6,062 nucleotides of DNA, taken from the NCBI GenBank assembly GCA_019421975.1, contig JAHZEE010000028.1, forward strand, positions 2,663 to 8,724, written 5' to 3'. Within the stretch, counting starts at the first letter, position 1, and each line of letters opens with the position of its first letter. This stretch comes from Clostridiales bacterium (GTDB taxonomy: Bacteria > Bacillota > Clostridia > Oscillospirales > Oscillospiraceae). Below the pieces are notes generated by a model. The model had not been told where the DNA came from. It saw only the letters and a program-made list of their open reading frames with translations, and searched no databases. The translations under genes were made by a program, and so were the position numbers. Of this stretch, positions 1 through 6,062 are shown piece after piece.

Positions 1-780
1 GGCGTGTTTATGAGCTTTGTGGCGGGTCGGCTGATTCTGGCGGGGCTGATGTCAATGCAGCAGAGCTTTGCCGTGCCGGTCATCAGCAGCTTCTATGAGG
101 GAAACGAGATTGAGGGAGCCGACGGCCTGCAGGTGGGCGACACCCTCTATTCCATCGATGGCCACCGGGTCTATCTCTACAATGACATTGCGCTGCTGCT
201 GCAGCGGGGAACGGATGCAGACTACGACCTGGTGGTGCTGCGGGACGGAGAGAAGGTGGCGCTGGACCAGTTTCACATGGAGCCAAAGACCTTTGTGATT
301 GACGGGCAGGAGCGGCGGCTCTATGGCATGACCTTTGACAGAGTGGAGCGCAGTGTGTGGCAGGTGCTCAAGGCCACCTGGTATACCTCCATCGACTTTG
401 GCCGTATGGTGATCTGGGGACTGCAGGATCTGATCTCCGGCGCGGTGGGACTGTCCGACTTCAGTGGACCCGTGGGGATCGTCTCCGCCATTTCAGAGAC
501 GGGGAAGGACTCTGAGACGGTGTCCCAGGGTGTGTTGAATGTGCTCTATATCGGGGCCTTCCTGGCCATCAACCTGGCCTATATGAACATGCTGCCCATC
601 CCGGCGCTCGACGGCGGCCGCGTGTTCTTTCTGGTGGTGACGGCGGTGATTGAAAAGCTCAGCCGCCGGAAGCTGAATCCAAAATATGAGGGGTATATCC
701 ATGCCGTCGGCATGGTGGCGCTGCTGGGCTTTATGGCAGTGGTGACCTTCTCGGACATTTTTAAATTGGTGATGGGGTAG
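1..780 (+). CDS. rseP: Site-2 zinc metalloprotease, RseP/RasP family (M50), 5'-truncated by window edge
   Basis: Seen: an open frame from base 1 to the TAG at 778-780 (259 codons), clearly the C-terminal part of a membrane protease. Codons 1-23 are hydrophobic and match the end of an N-terminal membrane segment. Codons about 25-95 form a PDZ-like domain, with a GLQVGD...IDGHRV core. FSGPVGI is at codons 154-160. NMLPIPALDGGR, at codons 196-207, carries the aspartate (codon 204) that is the third zinc ligand in this family. Two more hydrophobic segments follow, at about 181-216 and 233-257. Family knowledge: these enzymes cut transmembrane helices of anti-sigma factors or signal-peptide remnants inside the cytoplasmic membrane. 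The HExxH zinc motif normally lies in the first helix and must be upstream of this window. The GTG at 4 is an internal valine codon, not the real start. The gene ends one base before ispG, so both are probably cotranscribed. Family assignment is firm; the substrate cannot be read from the sequence. Confidence 0.93.
   Translation, partial: GVFMSFVAGRLILAGLMSMQQSFAVPVISSFYEGNEIEGADGLQVGDTLYSIDGHRVYLYNDIALLLQRGTDADYDLVVLRDGEKVALDQFHMEPKTFVIDGQERRLYGMTFDRVERSVWQVLKATWYTSIDFGRMVIWGLQDLISGAVGLSDFSGPVGIVSAISETGKDSETVSQGVLNVLYIGAFLAINLAYMNMLPIPALDGGRVFFLVVTAVIEKLSRRKLNPKYEGYIHAVGMVALLGFMAVVTFSDIFKLVMG
768..773 (+). promoter_or_regulatory. Probable ribosome binding site of ispG inside the end of rseP
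   Basis: GGTGAT matches the 3' half of the consensus AAGGAGGTGATC and lies 8 bases before the ATG at 782. It sits inside the last codons of rseP, directly after an AT-rich patch (about 758-767) that stands out from the GC-rich surroundings and should keep the site unpaired. The core AGGAGG is absent, so initiation may depend partly on ribosomes terminating at the rseP stop codon two bases before the start (translational coupling, inference). Confidence 0.5.
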
Positions 781-781
781 T

Positions 782-1819
782 ATGACAAAGCAAATTCAGG
801 TGGGGCCGGTCGCAGTCGGCGGCGGCGCGCCGGTGAGCATCCAGTCCATGCTCAATACCAGGACCACCGATGTGGAGGCCAGCCTGGCCCAGATTGGGGC
901 GCTGGCCTCCGCCGGCTGCCAGATTGTACGCCTGGCCGTGCCCAATATGGACGCGGCCAAGGCCTTTGCGGAGATTGCATCCGCCTCGCCGCTGCCCCTG
1001 GTGGCGGACATCCATTTCGACTACCGGCTGGCCATCGCCTGCTGTGAGGGCGGCGCGGCCAAAATCCGCATCAATCCCGGCAACATCGGCGGTCCGGACC
1101 GGGTGCGGGCTGTGGCGGACGCGTGCAGCGCGCGCCAGATCCCCATTCGCATCGGCGTCAATGGGGGCAGCCTGAAAAAAGAGCTGCTGGAGAAGTATGG
1201 CCATCCGACAGCCGAGGCGCTGGTGGAGAGCGCATTTTCCCACATCCACATGCTGGAGGACTGCGGCTTTACGGACCTGTGCGTGTCCATGAAGTCCTCC
1301 TCGGTGCCGGTGACCATGCAGGCCTATCGGCTGTTCTCCCAGCGGTCGGACTATCCGCTCCACCTGGGCGTGACGGAGACAGGCGCCCGATCCATGGGGA
1401 TTTTGAAATCCGCCATGGGGATCGGGGGCCTTCTGTGTCTGGGCATCGGCGATACGCTGCGGGTGTCTCTGACCGCCGATCCGGTGGAGGAGGTGGCGCT
1501 GGCCAGGCAGATTCTCCGGGCGGCGGAGCTGCGGCAGGACGGGGTCAACATTGTCTCATGCCCCACCTGCGGCCGGACGCAGATCGATCTGATCGGCCTG
1601 GTGGAGCAGGTGGAGCGGAAGCTCCGGGACTGCAAAAAGCCCATCCCCGTGGCGGTCATGGGCTGCGTGGTCAACGGGCCGGGCGAGGCGCGTGAGGCCG
1701 ATGTCGGCATCGCGGGCGGCGACGGCTGCGGGTACTTATTTGTCAAAGGTGTGCCAACACGCAAGGTGCCGGCGGAGCAGATGCTGGACGAGCTGTTGGC
1801 GCTGATCGATACACTGTGA
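782..1819 (+). CDS. ispG: 4-hydroxy-3-methylbut-2-enyl diphosphate synthase (flavodoxin/ferredoxin-dependent), MEP pathway
   Basis: This cytosolic iron-sulfur enzyme reductively opens 2-C-methyl-D-erythritol 2,4-cyclodiphosphate to HMBPP, the penultimate step of the MEP route to isoprenoids such as undecaprenyl phosphate and quinones. Seen: 345 residues, the compact bacterial form without the extra middle domain of plant enzymes. The N-terminal TIM barrel carries QSMLNTRTTD (21-30), IVRLAVPNMDAA (48-59), VADIHFDYRLA (74-84), KIRINPGNIG (94-103) and PIRIGVNGGSL (121-131). The C-terminal cluster domain has C260 and C263 in SCPTCGRTQ, then C295 and E302 in MGCVVNGPGEA. The 35- and 7-residue spacings are the same as those of the E. 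coli cluster ligands (C270, C273, C305, E312). The start at 782 is chosen because the family's conserved N-terminus begins within a few residues of it and the rseP stop is one base upstream. The ORF ends in TGA inside the polC ribosome binding site. No key residue is missing. Confidence 0.97.
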   Translation: MTKQIQVGPVAVGGGAPVSIQSMLNTRTTDVEASLAQIGALASAGCQIVRLAVPNMDAAKAFAEIASASPLPLVADIHFDYRLAIACCEGGAAKIRINPGNIGGPDRVRAVADACSARQIPIRIGVNGGSLKKELLEKYGHPTAEALVESAFSHIHMLEDCGFTDLCVSMKSSSVPVTMQAYRLFSQRSDYPLHLGVTETGARSMGILKSAMGIGGLLCLGIGDTLRVSLTADPVEEVALARQILRAAELRQDGVNIVSCPTCGRTQIDLIGLVEQVERKLRDCKKPIPVAVMGCVVNGPGEAREADVGIAGGDGCGYLFVKGVPTRKVPAEQMLDELLALIDTL

Positions 1820-1822
1820 GGA
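1817..1822 (+). promoter_or_regulatory. Ribosome binding site of polC overlapping the ispG stop codon
   Basis: TGAGGA contains the ispG TGA stop (1817-1819) and a GAGGA Shine-Dalgarno core, ending 5 bases before the ATG at 1828. This fixes the polC start and places ispG termination and polC initiation on the same bases, an arrangement that suggests translational coupling. Confidence 0.75.
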
Positions 1823-1827
1823 AACAC

Positions 1828-4800
1828 ATGGAAGAGTCTGTTTATCTATTGGAGCTGTTCTCCCGGTATGAGCCGGAGCAATCGCTGCGTGCGGCCTTTG
1901 ACGGCGCAAGGATCCGGCACGCCAAAATTGACAGCAAGGCCCGGCATGTGGCGGTGGAATTCTGGAGCGACCGCTATCTGCCCCGGCATCAGCGGGAGGC
2001 GTTTGCAACCGGCGCCTCGCGGGTCTACGGAGTGGGCCATGTGGCGTTGCACCCGCGCTTTCCCCGCGACCAGCTGGGGCAGGCCGCATTTGCTGACCTG
2101 ACAGACGCGGTGGTCTCCGAGTTCTCCATGGCGGCGGCCACCCTGGCAGGCGCCAGGTGGGAGGTGGAGGGCGATACCATCGTCATCCATCTGCGGGCCA
2201 ACGGCAAGGCCGAGCTGGAGGAGCACCTGCACTGCGCAGTACAGGCCGTGGAGGCCCAGTTTGGGTTCCGTCCGGCCTTTCGCGTGGAGGCGGGCAACGC
2301 CGCGGACGGAGAGCAGCTCTACGCCCAGACGGAGAAGCTGCGGCAGAGCATGCTGCAGCAGGTGGAGCAGCGCGCGCCCAGGCCCAAGGCCAAAGAGGAG
2401 AAGCGGGCGGCAACGGAGCTGATTTTCGGCCGCCCGGTCAAGGCCGAGCCGGTGCCGCTGCGCGATCTGAGCCTCGACATGTCCACGGTCACGGTGGAGG
2501 GGCAGGTCTTTGCCGTGAACCACCGCGAGCTCAAAAAACGCAACGCCTGGGTGGTGAGCTTCGACATCACCGACTTTACCAGCTCTGTGCGGATCAACCA
2601 GTTTATGGAGCAGGCCAACGCCAAGCCGATTCTGGACCGGGTCAAGACCGGCATGTGGCTGAAGATCCAGGGCAAGATGACGGTCGACCGCTATGAGCAT
2701 GAGAATGTGCTCCAGCCCACCGGCATCATGGTGGGGCAGAAGCGCATGCGGCAGGACACGGCAGAGGACAAGCGGGTGGAGCTGCACCTACATACCAAGA
2801 TGTCCGCCATGGACGCGCTGACAGATGCCGGCGCGGCGGTGGCCCAGGCGGCCCGCTGGGGCCATAAGGCCGTCGCCATCACAGACCACGGTGTGCTTCA
2901 GTCGTTCCCCGACGCCATGAAGGCGGCCGCCAAAAACAAGGTGGCGGGGACGGATGAGCCCATCAAGGTGCTCTACGGCTGTGAGGCATATTATGTCAAC
3001 GATGTGGACGACCGGATCGTGGTCCACGGTGAGCAGGACCTCCCGCTGGATGGGGAGTTTGTGGCGTTCGACCTGGAGACCACAGGCCTCAAGCCGTCCA
3101 AGGAGGAGATCACGGAGATCGGCGCGGCCATCTTCCGCGGCGGCGAGGTGGTGGACAAGTTCAACCTCCTGGTCAACCCCGGCAAGCCCATTCCGTACCA
3201 GATCACGGAGCTCACCGGCATCACGGACGCCATGGTGAAGGACCAGCCGACGCTGGCCGAGGCACTGCCGCAGTTCTTGGCGTTCTGCGGCGACCGGCCG
3301 CTGTGCGCTCACAACGCCGATTTCGACATCAGCTTTATCATGGCCGGCTGCAAAAAGCTGGGGATCGACTACCACCCGACCTATGTGGACAGCCTGATTA
3401 TGGCGCAGAATCTGATGCCGGAGCTGGGAAAATATAAGCTGAATCTCGTGGCCGATGCCCTGCATCTGCCGGAATTCAACCACCACCGGGCAGTGGACGA
3501 CGCCATGACGGTGGTCTATATGCTGCAGAAGTTCTTTGTGCAGCTCCAGGAGCGGGGGGTAGAGACACTGCAGCAGGTGAATCCTCTGATGGCGCAGCTG
3601 CGCGCCGGCGGCAAGATCAGCGGCCGGCAGGCGCGGCATCTCATTGTGTTCGCCAAGAACAACACCGGCCTGCGCAACCTCTACCGGCTGGTCTCAGAGG
3701 CCCATCTCCACTACTACTACCGCCGGCCGCGGATGCCGAAGTCGGAGCTTTTGAAGTGGCGGGAGGGTCTGATTCTCGGCTCTGCGTGTGAGGCGGGGGA
3801 GCTCTTCCAGGCCATTGTGGCGGGGAAGGCCCGGTCGGAGCTGAAGCGGATCGCCCGATTCTACGATTTTCTGGAGATCCAGCCCCTGTGCAACAACCGC
3901 TTTATGCTGGACAACGGTCAGGCTGAGAGCGAAGAGCAGCTGCGGGAGTTCAACCGCACCGTGGTGTCCCTGGGAGAAGAGCTGGGAATCCCGGTGGTGG
4001 CCACGGGCGATGTGCACTTTTTGGATCCGGAGGATGAGGTCTACCGGCACCTGCTGCTGGCGGCCAACAAGTTCCCGGACGCCGACCGGCCGCTGCCGCT
4101 GTATTTCAAGACCACCGACGAGATGCTCGAGGAGTTCTCCTACCTTGGCCGGGAGAAGGCCTATGAGATTGTGGTCAAAAACCCCAATCTGATCGCCGAC
4201 ATGTGCGAGACGCTGCGTCCGGTGCCCCACGGGCTGTTTGCCCCGGCCATTGAGAACTCGGTGGGACAGCTCAAGGATCTGGTCTATGGCAAGCTGCACC
4301 GGCTCTACGGGGACCATCCGCCGGAGCTCATTCAGAAGCGCGTGGACCAGGAGATGCATGACATCATCACCTGCCACTATGATGTGATCTACATGAGCGC
4401 CCAGAAGCTGGTGCAGAACTCTCTGGAGCACGGCTATCTGGTCGGCTCCCGTGGTTCGGTGGGCTCGTCCATTGTGGCGTATCTGTCCGGCATCACGGAG
4501 GTCAACTCGTTTCCGCCCCACTACCGCTGTCCAAAGTGCCAGTACACCACCTTTGAGGTGCCGGACAGTGTGGCCTGCGGCGCGGATCTGCCGGACGATG
4601 TCTGCCCTCAGTGCGGAGCCCCTCTGGCCAAGGAGGGCTTCAACATCCCCTTTGAGACCTTCCTGGGCTTCGGCGGCGACAAGGTGCCCGATATCGACCT
4701 GAACTTCTCCGGCGAATACCAGGCCAAGGCTCACAACTACTGCATCCAGATGTTTGGCGACGGCCATGTGTTTCGCGCCGGCACCATCGCAGGCGTGGCG

Positions 4801-6062
4801 GAAAAGACCGCCTACGGCTATGCGAAAAAGTATCTCGAAGAGCGGGGACGGGTGGTGCCCAAGGCGGAGGAAAACCGGCTGGCGGCTGGCTGTGTCGGTG
4901 TGCGCCGCACCACGGGGCAGCACCCGGGCGGCCTGGTGGTCATTCCATCGGAAAATGAGATCTACGATTTCTGCCCGGTGCAGCATCCGGCGGACGATCC
5001 CAACTCCGAGACCATCACCACCCATTTTGAATACCACTCCATGGAGGAGAACCTCCTAAAGCTGGACATGCTGGGCCACGATGATCCCACCATGATCCGG
5101 ATGCTGGAGGATCTCACCGGTGTGGACGCCAAGCTGATCCCGCTGGACGACCGGGACACCATGTCCATCTTCACCTCGTCCAAGGTGCTGGGCTTTGAGG
5201 ACGACCCAATTCTGGGCCCCACCGGTGCGGCCGCCATCCCGGAATTCGGCACCAGCTTTGTCCGCGGCATGCTGGAGGAGACGAAGCCCACCCAGTTCGA
5301 CACCCTGGTGCGGCTGTCCGGCTTCTCTCACGGCACCGATGTGTGGCTGGGCAATGCCCGCGATCTCATCATGTCCGGTACCGCGACGGTCGGACAGGCC
5401 ATCGGCTGCCGCGACGACATCATGCTGTACCTCATCAAATGCGGTCTGCCGGAGAAGCGGGCGTTCAAAATCATGGAGGCGGTCCGAAAGGGCAAGGGAT
5501 TGCCCGACGGCGCGGAGCAGGAGATGCTGGACGCGGGGGTGCCCGACTGGTACATCGGCTCCTGTAAAAAGATCAAATACCTGTTCCCCAAGGCCCATGC
5601 GGTGGCCTATGTGATGATGGCCTTCCGCATCGCCTGGTTTAAGGTGCATCGCCCGCTGGCGTTCTATGCGGCCTACTTCTACCGCCGCAGCCAGAAGGAC
5701 GGCTTTGACGCCGCCCGCATGACCCACGGCAAGGACGATGTACTCGAACAGATCAAGTCCATCCGCGCCAATCCGGAGGCCACAGCCAAGGAGGAGGACC
5801 TGCTCACCACCCTGGAGGTCTGCTATGAGTTCTATCTGCGGGGCTTCACCTTTGCGCCCATCGATCTCTACGAGTCGGAGGCCTTGAAGTTTGTCATCAA
5901 GGGGGAGCAGCTGCTGCCGCCCTTTGTGTCGGTCTCCGGCCTGGGCGAGACGGCGGCGCTGGACATTGTGGAGGGACGAAAGGGCCGGTCGTTCATCTCC
6001 ATCGAGGAGTTCTCGGCGGCCTGTCCCAAGGTGTCCAAGACGCACATTGAAAATCTCAAGGC
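1828..6062 (+). CDS. polC: DNA polymerase III alpha subunit, Gram-positive PolC type with inserted 3'-5' proofreading exonuclease; 3' end cut by window edge
   Basis: This is the catalytic subunit of the replicative polymerase in Firmicutes, acting at the fork with the sliding clamp and clamp loader. Seen: 1411 codons without a stop up to the edge; B. subtilis PolC has 1437 residues, so about 17-20 are missing. Domains in order: a variable N-terminal domain (1 to about 170); a charged linker (about 170-210); an OB fold (about 220-305); a PHP domain starting HLHT (320-323) with TDHG (352-355) and E386, interrupted by a DEDDh exonuclease; then PHP again to GDVH (727-730). The exonuclease shows D415/E417 in FDLETTG, D500 in HNADFD, and H553/D558 in HRAVDDA. 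The polymerase core has SRGSVGSS (874-881), a four-cysteine zinc knuckle (C901, C904, C926, C929), catalytic D955 and D957 in PDIDLNF, and D1080 in LKLDMLGHDDP. HGTDVWLGNA (1168-1177) and KIKYLFPKAHA (1248-1258) are also present, with a helix-hairpin-helix-like SGLGETAA at 1370-1377. All expected catalytic residues are present and I found no frameshift. The start is fixed by the GAGGA site 5 bases upstream. The C-terminal clamp-binding motif would fall just beyond the window. Confidence 0.98.
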   Translation, partial: MEESVYLLELFSRYEPEQSLRAAFDGARIRHAKIDSKARHVAVEFWSDRYLPRHQREAFATGASRVYGVGHVALHPRFPRDQLGQAAFADLTDAVVSEFSMAAATLAGARWEVEGDTIVIHLRANGKAELEEHLHCAVQAVEAQFGFRPAFRVEAGNAADGEQLYAQTEKLRQSMLQQVEQRAPRPKAKEEKRAATELIFGRPVKAEPVPLRDLSLDMSTVTVEGQVFAVNHRELKKRNAWVVSFDITDFTSSVRINQFMEQANAKPILDRVKTGMWLKIQGKMTVDRYEHENVLQPTGIMVGQKRMRQDTAEDKRVELHLHTKMSAMDALTDAGAAVAQAARWGHKAVAITDHGVLQSFPDAMKAAAKNKVAGTDEPIKVLYGCEAYYVNDVDDRIVVHGEQDLPLDGEFVAFDLETTGLKPSKEEITEIGAAIFRGGEVVDKFNLLVNPGKPIPYQITELTGITDAMVKDQPTLAEALPQFLAFCGDRPLCAHNADFDISFIMAGCKKLGIDYHPTYVDSLIMAQNLMPELGKYKLNLVADALHLPEFNHHRAVDDAMTVVYMLQKFFVQLQERGVETLQQVNPLMAQLRAGGKISGRQARHLIVFAKNNTGLRNLYRLVSEAHLHYYYRRPRMPKSELLKWREGLILGSACEAGELFQAIVAGKARSELKRIARFYDFLEIQPLCNNRFMLDNGQAESEEQLREFNRTVVSLGEELGIPVVATGDVHFLDPEDEVYRHLLLAANKFPDADRPLPLYFKTTDEMLEEFSYLGREKAYEIVVKNPNLIADMCETLRPVPHGLFAPAIENSVGQLKDLVYGKLHRLYGDHPPELIQKRVDQEMHDIITCHYDVIYMSAQKLVQNSLEHGYLVGSRGSVGSSIVAYLSGITEVNSFPPHYRCPKCQYTTFEVPDSVACGADLPDDVCPQCGAPLAKEGFNIPFETFLGFGGDKVPDIDLNFSGEYQAKAHNYCIQMFGDGHVFRAGTIAGVAEKTAYGYAKKYLEERGRVVPKAEENRLAAGCVGVRRTTGQHPGGLVVIPSENEIYDFCPVQHPADDPNSETITTHFEYHSMEENLLKLDMLGHDDPTMIRMLEDLTGVDAKLIPLDDRDTMSIFTSSKVLGFEDDPILGPTGAAAIPEFGTSFVRGMLEETKPTQFDTLVRLSGFSHGTDVWLGNARDLIMSGTATVGQAIGCRDDIMLYLIKCGLPEKRAFKIMEAVRKGKGLPDGAEQEMLDAGVPDWYIGSCKKIKYLFPKAHAVAYVMMAFRIAWFKVHRPLAFYAAYFYRRSQKDGFDAARMTHGKDDVLEQIKSIRANPEATAKEEDLLTTLEVCYEFYLRGFTFAPIDLYESEALKFVIKGEQLLPPFVSVSGLGETAALDIVEGRKGRSFISIEEFSAACPKVSKTHIENLK

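Noticed and set aside
4..6. GTG as a start codon of the rseP frame
   Set aside because: The frame is open to the window edge and the protein lacks the N-terminal HExxH helix. The GTG is an internal valine codon of a gene cut by the edge.
761..1363. 200-codon minus-strand open frame over the rseP end and ispG
   Set aside because: It lies opposite the conserved ispG TIM barrel, and its translation shows only composition-driven His/Gly/Arg-rich sequence with no domain.
1123..1695. 190-codon plus-strand open frame in another phase of ispG
   Set aside because: Gly/Arg/Ala-rich translation typical of a shifted frame in GC-rich DNA. The true ispG frame carries the cluster cysteines across the same region.
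1846..2787. 313-codon minus-strand open frame over the PolC N-terminal region
   Set aside because: Antisense shadow bounded by CTA codons at 1846 and 2788. The sense frame is continuous PolC with its own start signal at 1828.
2788..3639. 283-codon minus-strand open frame over the PolC exonuclease region
   Set aside because: Antisense shadow. The plus strand encodes intact PHP and DEDDh exonuclease motifs across the same bases.
4498..4620. Cysteine-rich stretch inside PolC that could look like an inserted zinc-finger domain
   Set aside because: The same four-cysteine knuckle is present at this position in B. subtilis PolC, so it is a normal family feature and not an insertion.
3694..5037. 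447-codon open frame on the minus strand inside polC
   Set aside because: It is the codon-aligned antisense of polC, open only because TTA/CTA/TCA codons are rare. Its translation is rich in His, Gln, Val and Leu with no recognisable domain, and the plus strand here encodes conserved PolC throughout.
5056..6045. 329-codon minus-strand open frame inside polC
   Set aside because: Same antisense phase as the other long minus-strand frames. It is bounded by a CTA leucine codon of polC at 5056, and no family motif or plausible ribosome binding site supports it.

Overview
This window is a gene-dense, one-directional stretch of bacterial chromosome holding three consecutive plus-strand genes: the C-terminal part of a site-2 intramembrane protease (RseP/RasP type), a complete ispG (isoprenoid MEP pathway), and a nearly complete polC (Gram-positive replicative DNA polymerase III alpha subunit). 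PolC is characteristic of low-GC-lineage Gram-positives (Firmicutes/Bacillota) and their relatives. The order rseP-ispG-polC is the one I know from Clostridia; in Bacillus subtilis a proS gene sits between rasP and polC instead. The DNA is visibly GC-rich for a Firmicute, and TTA/CTA/TCA codons are almost absent from polC. Together these suggest a GC-rich clostridial lineage such as the gut Oscillospiraceae (Flavonifractor, Oscillibacter and similar). That placement is inference from gene order and composition, not a database match.

Layout: 1-780 is the 3' part of rseP, with the last part of an N-terminal membrane helix, the PDZ domain, the GPVGI motif, the NxxPIPALDGG motif and the C-terminal helices. 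It is cut at the left edge, so the HExxH motif lies outside. ispG follows after a single base (782-1819). polC follows after 8 bases (1828 to the right edge), with its Shine-Dalgarno sequence overlapping the ispG stop codon. polC is open to the last base, and by comparison with B. subtilis PolC only about 17-20 residues are missing. No stretch longer than 8 bases is non-coding, and I see no terminator, RNA gene, repeat array, CRISPR or mobile element.

The tight spacing implies one transcript and probable translational coupling across three envelope, isoprenoid and replication functions. In related genomes the same cluster usually continues upstream with dxr, cdsA and uppS (isoprenoid and phospholipid precursor genes) and downstream with rimP and nusA, but neither flank is visible here.

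I looked for an undescribed system and did not find one. The four long antisense open frames inside polC are explained by codon bias. The observations worth a second look are modest: the intact PHP-type metal site in PolC, the codon pattern, and the coupled gene junctions.
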